DNA of 64,000 nucleotides from Cladorhizidae sp. MBARI D1340-BT2 (Eukaryota > Porifera > Demospongiae > Poecilosclerida > Cladorhizidae): the NCBI GenBank assembly GCA_028752905.1, contig JAQNBH010000015.1, positions 29,334,035-29,398,034 of the forward strand. Reading direction: 5' to 3'. Shown piece after piece: positions 35,229 to 46,500 of this stretch; positions within the stretch are counted from its first letter, which is position 1, and each line of letters begins with the position of its first letter. A model generated the notes under the pieces. The model ran no database searches, was not told the origin of the DNA, and saw only the letters and a list, made by a program, of their open reading frames with translations. The position numbers and the translations under genes were made by a program.

Positions 35229-35323
<95 letters not shown>

Positions 35324-35344
35324 TAATAATAATAATTTAAAAAA

Positions 35345-35417
<73 letters not shown>

Positions 35418-35630
35418 CAACAACTATAATAAACAACAATAATAAACAACAATAATAAACACAAAAATAATAAACAACAACAATAAACAAGAATAGTAAA
35501 CAACAATAATAATGACCAATAATAGTAAACATAATAGCATAATAGCAAACAACAATAAAAACACAACAATAAATAAACAATAAACAACAACAAAAACAAC
35601 AACAACAATAATAATAAAAATAAAAATAAC
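35229..35630. repeat. (TAA)n microsatellite grading into AACAAT repeats
   Basis: Nearly pure TAA units run from 35229 to about 35415 with a few interruptions, then AACAATAAT/AACAACAAT variants to about 35630. The long Leu- or Tyr-only antisense ORFs here are translation artefacts. Confidence 0.95.
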
Positions 35631-35639
35631 TATACTGCA

Positions 35640-37060
35640 GTGAGTGGCCCAGATTATCTGACGGCGAACAACTGCAGTGGAGTGGTGACCCTACCCCGTT
35701 CTTCTATGACTGCAGAGAATCCTCAACACTGTCATTGATCTGGAAGAGGTACCATTTTCCTTTAGGGAGTATTTCACCCTCCTCTACAAGGGTGTGTGAA
35801 AGATTTCTTTTTGACCAACAACTACTGAGGTATCACGATTAACTCGGGTTTGTCAAAGTGCTGGAGATTTTCATGACAGAATTGAATCCATGGACGTTAG
35901 CCTTCCACACCACCAATCGGCTACCATAAGCACACAGGTTGTTTCGATGCAACATTCTCAATTCAGGAGCTCATTGCGAGACATATCAGCAAGGTTCAAT
36001 GGTTCACATCTGCTTATTCTATCTCCAGAAGGCCTTCGACAACATAGAGTTTGTAATACTTCTAGATCACCTATTCTCCATTCGTGTCAATGGGAAGATC
36101 TGTTGCCTGATCAGGAATTGGTATAAAGATGGGAGATGCTTTTTCAAATAAATGGGAGAGTTCCTTTTATGTTTCAAGTTAAGGGAGGTTTACTTCAAGG
36201 CTCCATCCTACACCAACCATCTTTAAATTTTCATGAAAACCCTTTCTGAGATCTATGAATGCTTCAAATCTGGGTTTGAGTGTGAACAACAGGTGGACCC
36301 TACTTGCATGCAGATAATATTGGGACCCTTGAGCTTGAAAGATGGCATGCAGGCTCAAATCACAGAAGTATGGAATTTCACCACAAACATTCAATGAAGC
36401 TAAATGTTATTACATGTGAATTTTTTTCTTCTCAGAAAGCAGAAGGTCACTTCTTCTTATATCAATATTCAAGCGAATACACTTCTGGCCACTGGCACAG
36501 TGAAGTGCCTTGGATACCTATGGCATTACGACCTCACTGCAAAACCATCTGTCAAGAACAACATTCCAGGCCAGAAGATCCTTTTTTCTGCTATGGTGGC
36601 ATCAGCATTTTATATTTTATGAAAAACTTAAATTTTCGCGGTAAACCATGAGCAGCTTTTTTGGTGTCTCACTAAATGGAAACTATCCTGCCACTTACTA
36701 TATTCATACTTGTAAATGGTACATACACATCTCAATCTATCAGAGTTCAATGGAATTGGTCCATTTCTGACTCCTTTACTGATTCCAATGGAGTGTGCCA
36801 GGGAGGAGTATTGTCTCCAATTATTTACTTACATGACAAGATTATCTGCCACTAACAGTGGATGTCACTTTGAGCATTACTATGCTGGTATCCACTATTA
36901 TGTTGAAGACATTGCTATCCTGTCACCTTCTCCAGCTGCTCTTGTGTGGTGCTTTTTGATCTCCTTTTTAATGCCCATAGCTAAGTTACAGCTGATCTGT
37001 TTTAGCTCCCTGCCACATAATCATTTACCATCAGATGGCTTTAGTTTATTTTTGAGGTTA
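35640..37060 (+). pseudogene. Non-LTR reverse transcriptase fragment, heavily decayed
   Basis: Scattered plus-strand motifs: L-Q-K-A-F-D-N-I-E-F-V-I-L-L-D-H-L-F (about 36020-36080), G-K-I-C-C-L-I-R-N-W-Y (about 36090), V-K-C-L-G-Y-L-W-H-Y-D-L (about 36510), V-C-Q-G-G-V-L-S-P-I (about 36795) and Y-V-E-D-I-A-I-L-S-P-S-P-A-A-L (about 36900-36945). In the last, the Y-A-D-D box has become Y-V-E-D. Segments are out of the usual order (the Q-G-G-V-L-S-P block lies after the L-G-Y block), so at least two copies or a rearrangement are present. A related fragment is at 63660-63960. The clade is uncertain (L2/CR1-like is possible). Confidence 0.55.
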
Positions 37061-37069
37061 CCAGTATGA

Positions 37070-39084
37070 TGAATCTTGCATATTCCACCAATCTTGATGA
37101 CTCTGAGGATGTACAAGCCATTTTGAATGACATGATTAGAAAAGCATAAGACTTTCTCATTCTGTAGTAGTCCTGAAGTCAAGACAGAGTTTTTGTTTAA
37201 ATTCATGCTGCCTTTCCCTGTAGTTTCTTTATGGAGTATAAGGGCTTAACTCTGAATCTTTGAGACACCTTTTTTTTAACTTATGTCTTTCATCTATGGT
37301 CTCTTTACTTTCAGGTTCAATGTTCCTTAAAGGTTTATCCTCCTGAGGACATTAATGCTGCTTGTCTTGTAAATTACTTCATTCTTCACATATTCTCTCT
37401 TTTAATTTTGCTCACTAACTTTCTTTTCTCACTTTCTCTCGTAGCTAGCCCCTGTCTCCTTACACCTGTTTTTATGTGTTTATCATAGATAATTGCCAAG
37501 CAAAGTGAGATACTTACTGATCATGAAAACCCTTTTTTGCCTCAGGCATACAAACATACAAATGGCCTCTGTACACGTGTGCAACATTGTAATTATGTTC
37601 ATGCGCTTATTTGTACCACTAAGAGACAGTTCAGTATAACAATGGGAAACATAATTATAGATATATAGATGAAAATGTGAGAAAAAAATGAGCGAGAAAG
37701 AGCAAAGCATAATAATTATTATGCTGTTAAAACTGAGCAACTGATGTAGGCTATAAAAACATTTTTGCCACAATGTTTGTATGTACCGAGGTTCATTTCA
37801 CTTTAAGTGTGTATGAACTGAAATATATAACCTCATATGGTTTTGTTCCCACCCATACATTATCAAATGCTTTCACTCGACACCCTATGTTACTAGATTA
37901 AACACTTCTAGTATTAATAACAGTAGTATATCAAAGTGTAGTGTATTACTGCAATATGTCAAGTCATTTCACTAGTCAGCTGTATTTTTGGCTAATGATG
38001 ATACAGGGAATGCTCGAGAAATAAATCGCCATATTCCACTCTGACTAAATTTTTTAAGGTGGGTATTTGGGCACTAATTTTAGCAAGTCGATCTGGACAA
38101 CATTAAACATTAAAGTGGCGGTGGTGGCGGCTGCAGGGAAGGGCAAGTTGTCGTCTATAGTAAGAGCCATCAATACTTTATTAATTTTAATGCAGCGCTA
38201 AATGCATCATTTACCTGATTGATCTGTTCAGGTAAACATTACAAATGATAAAATCTGTGCTTCCAATTTTCTGCTTGCCACTGACACTTATACATACCTA
38301 ACCCACACATTTTTTAAAAACACTGAGAGAGATCTATCTTGGGCCACTATCACCACCTGCATTTGAGTTAGAGGGAAGAAGTTGGGGACTTGAACTTTTC
38401 CAATCATTTTACCATTTGGTCTTCAACAATTTTTGCATACACGAGTCTATATAATATTTAGGAAAAATGGTACTTCAAAGTAGGACAGGCAACCAATTGA
38501 TATTTAGGACAGGCAAACCATTCATGTTTAGGTCAGCAAACCATTCATAATTAGGACAGGCAACCTATTCATGTTTAGGACAACTGACCCATTCATATTT
38601 AGGATGGATGGACTGACATATGAATCATGCGCAAGAAAACTTCCCAACCCACAGGCAAGCATAACAAAACTTACTATTGTGTGGCTCTCTTTGCTAGTTC
38701 CCTCAAAAACATTCAAATTGTTTTTGTTTGTATAGATCTTGTAACAGCACCATACTTCCATGTATATTGGTGTGTAACTGTAGAGCGGGGTAGTTTTGAA
38801 GTTTCATAATGTGTTCAGGTTCAGCTACACCATCAGAGTTTTCCTTTTCTTATCCTGCCGATAGGTAGGAATCAGAATTTTCATCCTGGATGGTTTAGTC
38901 ATGCTGAAGCCAAAATAAATAGTGTCTCCTTTCTCTCGACAAATACCTGCTCTTCTCACTGGATCTGTGATGCAACAGATAATTAGGCATGGAAACTGTC
39001 TTATGAACTATTGACCCTGCTACATTGTGACCAGTCATCCAGGCTCACACATCGTACAAAAAACACACTCAATATTAGGAACCT
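37070..39084. other. Gene-poor stretch with a short minisatellite
   Basis: No gene was recognised. Region 38475-38610 has four to five about 29-31-bp units of the form TTTAGGACAGGCAAACCATTCATG with variants. Short ORFs are repeat-derived or have no recognisable content. Confidence 0.5.
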
Positions 39085-39435
39085 TGTTAGGGACCTCCCT
39101 AACAGACCTAACAACATGGAAGCAACCTGCAGAATGCTCATGAACAAACTGTTGCCCTTGAAGTAGATCACACTATGCTAATAGACGCACGCATAAACAA
39201 ACACACAGACCTGGCACTGCTACTTGTATTCCATTGGCTAGTCTTAATCAACCACATGCATGAATTCTACCTTATATGGTCACATACCTGGGGAAAGCCA
39301 GCCTAGTTAAGGGCAGCCTCCCTCTGGGCAGATTATTCGGGCTTGAGTTTGTGTCTTGATAGAAGTTGTTATAACCAGTTGCCTAACACACAAAGAGCGT
39401 AAGGCCTTAGCTAGACTGTTAGGGGCATTGCATAC
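39085..39435 (+). repeat. 5' LTR of Gmr1-like element
   Basis: Begins TGTTAGGGACCTCCCTAACA. The matched end is GCATAC at 39430-39435. No convincing target-site duplication was found at the outer edges. Confidence 0.75.
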
Positions 39436-42400
39436 CTAAAATTTGGTGGCAGCATAATACATTCAACCCAGTTTGAGTAGAAGCAGCTATAGTGAGTTTT
39501 GGGGTGATTGATTTCATTGTATCCGACTAACAAGGGACGTTGAAGACAGACGACCTGCTCAGTATTAGTGCAGATGTGTAAAGTGTTGTGTAAAAGTGTG
39601 GCGAATTGAATTTTTATTGTTGAGTGTGATCAGTGACCCGACTCGACACACTACCAGACGATGATTGAGATGTCTATGTTGACACAAAACAGAAGCGTGC
39701 AGGATAATGAAGCAGACATCACCTCCGATAACAGTGGGAACACCATTATGGACTACAATCCCCAGGTAGCATTGAACCTAAGCAAACAGCAACAGCAAAG
39801 CTGAACCCAACTGCCTAGCTACTGCACATATTGGTGCAGCAACAGCAGATCGGAGTGGCCAGGAGGGAAGAAGACAGACAGGTTAGGTTAGCTCAGGCTG
39901 AGCTTGATCGCCAATATCGGGAGGAAAAGGAACTACAGCATCAACGAGATGCAGAGGCAGACAGCAACAGCAGCAGAAAGAAGAAAGGCAGGACCATCAG
40001 ATAGAGGCACAGAGGGCAGCTGACCTCAAGAAGTGGGAACTGGAGAATGAAGAGAAGGCCCGTCAAGAGCAACAGTGACTGAGAGAATTTTAACAGTTGA
40101 CAGACACATTGGCAGCACTGACCATCAGGCGAGACCTCAACTACAACTGCCCAAGCTATAGCTCATGAGGAATGGAGATGCGCTGGATGATGTTCGCCTG
40201 ATTTAAGAGCAACATGGCAACCTTTGACATCCAGCAGGGACTGGCTGCTCCACCTGAGACAACTCCTAAGGAGGATGCCCTGACAATATTCCTGACACTG
40301 GCCCCAGATGAACTCACCCATGAGAAGGCAAAGAAAGCCATTCTGGACAGGATGGGTATCACACAGTTTGCTCACCTGACAAAGTTCTGGGAATCTATGG
40401 TGAAGTCAGGTGAGTCCCGCACTCATTTGGCCTGCCGGATATAAGATCTTGGAGAAAAAGCTGTAGCTGACTGACTGCAACTTCAAGAAGTCTAGTAGGC
40501 ACATTCGCCAAGGAAAAAAATTTCCGGGCCCTCCTCAAACACATAGCATGCTGGATTCGGTTGCAGAAATCCACCATGTCGAGGGTTGGCAGGTACCTTG
40601 GGCGATGAATACTTGCGGGACAGAAACCTAGACTACTCGGTACTAATAAAAGCGAAGACTAGCGAAGCAGACAAATGAGTCTGAGAGAAGACACTTACAA
40701 CCCCTCCCATGATGGGAAAAGTCCTTCACAGACAACCACCATGGCATCCACACCCAGGCCATTTAGACAGCCCAGAAAGGAAGACAAACGAGATTTATCT
40801 AAATACTTTGATGACTAAAGGGTCCAATATGCTTCAACTGCCAAGTGCGGGCATATCAGAGCCACATGCCCCAAGAAGGTCTTCACAGCCTCGGCAGCCG
40901 ATCTTATTCCAGAACATGCACCGCCCTGTGCGAATGGTTATGTGATGGGGGGGGCGGGGAGGGGGGGGGGGGGGAACTGATGACTTCTGCTTCACTGAAA
41001 TTTTCAGTGTCTTGGAAATGGATGATGGGACAACCCTGGAGGAATGACGTATGCATGTTCCAGGCAAGCTTAACACATCACCTGTAACAGACTACGCTTG
41101 GACTCAGGGGAGCCAACATCATGCATGTAAATGCCAGATTTGTGCAGGATGACCAGTGGACAAGCCAAATGGCCAATGTTTCTATGGCTAATGGTCAGAT
41201 TGACAGCCTGCCACTAGCACGCATCACTGTGGAATCGAACGGACAATTATATGTGCGCCACGCGGCAGCAAGCCAAGACCTACCAGATGATGCAGTACTG
41301 GGAATCGATGTTCCACCCATCCAGACAGTTTTCTATGCAGCGGCCAACTTGTTTCGGCTGCCATCACTGCATGCTAATGCAGCTGTCACCAGACAGCAAG
41401 CAAAGAGCGAGGAAGAGTGACTCAGGATGGAAGAATGAACTACCGACATGTCTGAAGTACACCTGACGGAGGTGAACCTGGATGTGCAGGAGGAAGATGC
41501 GCTCTGAGATTTGATGAACAACCGCCATTGGCGAGAGGACATGTTTGGTACTTCCAAGGTCGAACCTCGGATTTCCAGGAGGGCAAATCGAGAAGCAGCT
41601 CACAGTCAGGCTAACTTACCGATCATCAACATCCAATAACCTGCAGAAGCATCACAAGGAGCATCTCGCAAGGGAGCAGGCTCATGATAAGTCCTTCAAG
41701 AAAGCATGCCAGATGGCAGGACTGGATGGCTCCGCATACCACTATCAAGGAAAGTGGCTCTACTGCAGGAGCTATGACTCATTGAGAAATGAGCTCCAGC
41801 AGCTAGTGTTGCCACAAGAAAGGCAAAATCAAGCCATTGCCATGGCACCCTCCGTGCCGATGGCAGGACATCTCGAGAGAAAGAGGCATGCAGGAGTTGT
41901 CCCATTTGCCAGAAAGCAGCCAGGAAGCTATCAGACCATTACATCCATTGCCGGTGATTTCCAGGCCCTTCAAACGGGTGTCCGTAGACATCATGGGGCT
42001 TCTTCCAAGAACCAAGAGTGGATTCAAATACCTATTGACCCTTGTTGACTATGGCAAATGCTATCCCGAGGTGGATGCGCTGCTTCGTTCAGCAGGTGCT
42101 CCATGTATAGCCACTGCCCTCATGGGCATTTTTACTCAGTTGGGAGTGCCCAAAGAGGAGCATGGGTCAAATTTTCTCTCTGATCTGATGAAGACACTGT
42201 ATAAGATGCTAGGAACTCATCACCTGAAGACCTTGCCTTGCCACCCCAAGACTAATGAGGCAGTAGAAAGGTTCAACGGCACCTTGAAACATATGCTTCT
42301 GAAGATTACGAAGTAAGAAATCCGAACCTTTGTTGGACTTGCCGGCTACTACCAATGATTTCTGCCAAATTTTAGCTCAATTACCCCGATCTGACTGGGT

Positions 42401-42914
42401 TGGCAGCACCAACCACTGTCGAGTGGTCCCCAGAGTGTGACTGGGCCTTCAAAGAACTCATGGCCACCCTGTCTAGCCAGCCAGTCCTCACAAGTCCACA
42501 CTATGACAGGATGTTTGTAACTCCAAACTGCGGACACAGGAATAGGGGCTATGTTTAGTGAATGAATAGAAAGTGATGTGGGGAAGCCTGTCGCGTACTC
42601 CTCCTGAAAACTTTTGCCTAGAGAGACCTGCTATTCTTTAGTCGAAAAAGCAATAGTGGTAGCACTACAGCATTTTCAAGCCTACCTGCTGGGGTGAAAC
42701 TTCGATGTCCAGACTGACCACCGTGCTGGTTTACATAGAGAAGATGAGGAACACCAATGGTCGACTTATGCAATGGGCACTAGCCTTGCAGCCCTTTAAT
42801 TACACAGTAACCTATTGACCTGGTGCACAAAATGCCAATGCTGGGCTATCTCGCCAGGCATAGATGGACGATGACGCAGGACCTCCAGAAAAGGGGGGGG
42901 GGGGGGGGGGGGAG

Positions 42915-43302
42915 TGTTAGGAAGTGGCTTCCCTAACAGCCCTAACAACACGGAAGCAACCTGCAGAATGCTCATGAACAAACTGTCCACCTTGTAGTAG
43001 ATCACACTTATGCTAATAGACACACACATATAAACAACACAGAACTGGCATTGATACTTGTATTCCATTGGATAGTCTTAATCAACCACATGCATGCATT
43101 TTACCTTATATGGTCACATCCCTGAAGGGGAGGGGGGGGGGGGGGGGAGGGGGTGAGGCCAGCCAAGGTAAGGGCAAGGGCAGCCTCCCTCTGGACAGAT
43201 TATTCGGGCTTGAGTTTGTGTCTTGATAGAAGTTGTTATAACTAGTTGCCTAACACACTAAGAGCGTAAGGCCTTAGCTAGACTGTTAGGGGCAGTGCAT
43301 AC
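42915..43302 (+). repeat. 3' LTR of Gmr1-like element
   Basis: Begins TGTTAGGAAGTGGCTTCCCT right after the poly-G tract. It is longer than the 5' LTR, mostly because of a G-rich expansion at 43128-43152. Confidence 0.75.
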
Positions 43303-43571
43303 ACTAATACTCGCACACAAAAAAACATAGAAAATTTGTCTCTTTGGTACTAGACAAAGCCTAATCGACTGTTGCCCATTATCAGAATACATCCCACCCC
43401 CTCTCCTGCCCCCTATAAAACCTGGTTTTTGGTGACATACACTAACTACAGGAATGAGTTAACGAACTTTTCTTTCCATTTTGTCGTTGTCATAGCAACA
43501 GTGCATAACATTTAAGGGAAAACTAACATGTAGGTATTCATCATAAATTCATAATCTAAAATCAATTCAGT
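43303..43571. other. 3' flank of paralog B
   Basis: AT-rich sequence between the Gmr1-like 3' LTR and the stop codon of paralog B, which probably contains the 3' UTR. No obvious polyadenylation signal stands out on the minus strand. Confidence 0.35.
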
Positions 43572-46500
43572 TCATTGCCGTTTGTCCACTCTTGAGACAG
43601 GGCAGTTGAGTAGGTGAGGTAGGTACCTTGGTGTTGTCTTCATGTATTCAGCATACTGGGGGCCAATCTTTTTAACCAGATCTGGCTCCTCCAAGTATGC
43701 CACAACAAGGATAGTGTATGTCACTAGCACACTTGAGAATAATACATGGCCAATCGTCTGCCCACAAAAACAAAGCACAAAATTAAATCACCATTGCTAG
43801 TACAAAGAACAGTGATGTTATTTTTACCACACATATATGCACACACAAAACATATTTTTTGAAATTTATTATTTTCAACTTGCCATGTGCAGAATAATCA
43901 TAAAATGCCAGAAAATGTGATGATTCAGGGCTATTATATTTTTAATGACCAACACCGAATACTTGGTCTTTGCTTACCGGGAACTTCCTGAATCGCTTTG
44001 CCCTTGAAAATGAGGCAGATTAGGATGGATTAAAAAAATTAAGGCAAGCGAGACAGGTTAGGGGTAATTGTTTTGTATGGCTTCTTGAGCTCCAGTAGCC
44101 TTTTCCTAGTTCTTGTTTCACCATGTGCCTTCACGAGGGAACATCCACTTGGCAAAATGAATGCAACTGTGATGTATGAGGCACTACTGCGCTGCGTGAA
44201 CATGATGATCTGGGGAGATGTCAGATCAAGATCCTAGACTTCTTGACTCTTCCTCCTCCTTTGCTGGGAGTACTTAGCAGTTCAGATTCTATGCCAAGCA
44301 CTCTTGAGCATACCCATATGAGCAAGCTTGGGATAGAGGAGAATAATGCATCCTCATTGACTTTCATGAGATGTGAGGATTATGCAAAGCTCCACAATTT
44401 AAGGCAATGCAGAAGCATAGACTAGCCCATACATAGCATGTCCGAGCTAGTTGTTGTAGCATATACTCCCTCCTAAGCTCTCTAGCATGGCCAAAACTAA
44501 ACCAGGTGGTTATAAAAATACTTGATAAGCTACCAATGCCAATGTTGGTTAGGGAGCTTTGCATACTGTTATGCTATAAGTGGCTCCAAGTAAACCTAAA
44601 ACAATAGCTGCTACAACTGCCAGCTCATGCATGAGTTGCTCTGTAGGCCATGCCTATGCTATTGCTCCGCAAGTTTAAGTTGTGGAGACTTGCATCATCC
44701 TCACACTTCATGGAAGGTGGTGAGAATTTATCAACCTTGGGCTCGTATGGCTCAACAGTTCTATTGCCATCGGAAGTACTGCTAGCAGAAACACATCCAG
44801 CGAATTACGAGGAAGAATAAACAAGTTTGAGATCTTGCATTAACAGATCACCGTGTCCTGACTGTTTCTTCATAGTGATTCCTCATCGCAGTTGCATCTC
44901 TTTTTCTAACTCGATGTCTCCTCGTGACGTGATGCATTGAAGCTAACCCATCAATTGGAAAAGTCTACTTGATTTCAAGAAGCATGTAAAGTAGCCAAAT
45001 AGATGAAAAAATCTGGTACAAATTGTACACACCACCAGGAAAATACTGCACAGAATTTTTTCCCCAATGTTCCTCTTCTCCCTTGAATTTAGTTTTACAA
45101 AAGAGGGCACACACATAAAGTCTGGCTTCAAAAAAGCTCATTGCCAAAGATCAGTTGCCTCTGATTACCATAGCATGAACTAGTTGGAGAATTAGTGGTT
45201 GTTCTAATTGCTGTCATGGGATGAGCTATGGCTCACACGTACCATTGTTGGGGTGATCCAAAGAGAAAAGAAGATAAAAGTGTAATTAGGATGCCTCATC
45301 AAACTGTACACACCAGAAGTCACTAACTGAAATTCTTTTTTCTTGTTACTGCAATTTGTTGGGGGAAAGAAAAAAGAAGATTTGTCGGTCAAGCATATGG
45401 CAGTAATTACAGACTATAATTACAGACTATACATACTTACTTCATGATCCAATCTATAGCTGGTTTTGTTCCAAAAAGACTGATAGGGTCCAGAGTGATC
45501 AAAGATATCCCAACTCCAGTCCAGCACAGGCCATTTACAACTACATAATAAATATACGCTGAACATTTTTGTGTAAAACCTGAACAACTGGATTTTAGTA
45601 GCATTCACCATTGCAGCTGCTATAATGCAGAGTAGTTTTTCGAAACCCTACCCGCATTAAAAGAATAGCCATTTGGTCTTTTGCCATACTTTAATATAAG
45701 TAGAATCTGGTATTATTACTCTATGATAGTTTAGTTTAGTCCAGGAAATTCAGCAGGTGTGTAAGAAGATGCATTGGATGTGGGGGCTGACATAAGTTAA
45801 ACAGCATAGAGCCTGTCCTAGGAGAAGCAACCTAAATAAATTGATCTTACTTGGCTCTGATATCAATTCTGATGCATTCCGTGCTAAACTTTAAGTATGA
45901 TAAATTCATTTAGCCAAATCACAACCAAAGCTAAGCATAATCGGTAACTTACTCTAAGATTACTCCAAAACTTCAAAATGGCAGCCATGTCCAGATTATT
46001 ACTATGTCTGTGAGGGTATAAAGAGCACTCCATTTCATTTTGAAAAATGTGGCTTCAGCCCTCCCCCCCTCACCCTGCTTAAGCCAGTGACTAGGACCCC
46101 AAAACCTCACCATGTTTCTACTGCTAGTTTTTGATTTTAACAAAGGACAAGGGAATACCTTAGAGCAGGTACTTGCTAGAGTTACCAGCGATGACTTAAA
46201 TTAAGGCCTGTCCACACTGCACCTAAACTGATACGCATGAATGCACATTGGGTCCTGGAAAAAACCCCATTTCAAGTCAATGCACATTCATCGCGTCCAC
46301 ACTAGCAAACCAAAAATAATAAGCCTACCAAAAAAGTCAGTCTCAAACCCTGAGCTTAGGATTGCTTTTAGATGCATTGTGGTAATTAACTTTCCTCGAC
46401 AACCTCATTAGTGGCTATCCATTCAAGACCGACAGCTCAGCCAGAAAGCATTCGCTTCAAGTTATTATTTTTTTAAAACCATTACTGATTATTTTTACAA

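Larger units (their letters stand above)
39085..43302 (+). mobile_element. Decayed Ty3/gypsy LTR retrotransposon with Gmr1-like domain order
   Basis: LTRs at 39085-39435 and 42915-43302 share TGTTAGG… through …TTAGGGGCAKTGCATAC but differ by many substitutions and indels, so the insertion is old. A primer-binding-like TGGTGGCAGCA follows the 5' LTR at 39444. A G-rich polypurine tract (42893-42914) precedes the 3' LTR. Internal order on plus: a gag-like region (ATG near 39660; 40214-40444 with A-P-D-E-L-T-H-E-K-A-K-K-A-I-L); a protease-region frame at 41121-41420 (D-L-P-D-D-A-V-L-G-I-D-V); integrase at 41545-42316 (V-S-V-D-I-M-G, G-S-N-F-L-S-D-L, H-L-K-T-L-P-C-H-P, A-V-E-R-F-N-G-T-L); then the RT tail and RNase H at 42317-42870 (T-F-V-G-L-A-G-Y-Y, Q-A-Y-L-L-G). 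The integrase second Asp is lost and most of the RT is absent. Confidence 0.8.

Noticed and set aside
35204..35608. Long Leu-rich and Tyr-rich minus-strand ORFs
   Set aside because: They are translations of the (TAA)n/AACAAT microsatellite and carry no gene-like composition.
41837..42316. Gmr1-like integrase frame as a functional host-domesticated integrase gene
   Set aside because: The second catalytic Asp is lost, and flanking frames are broken and enclosed by the element's own LTRs.
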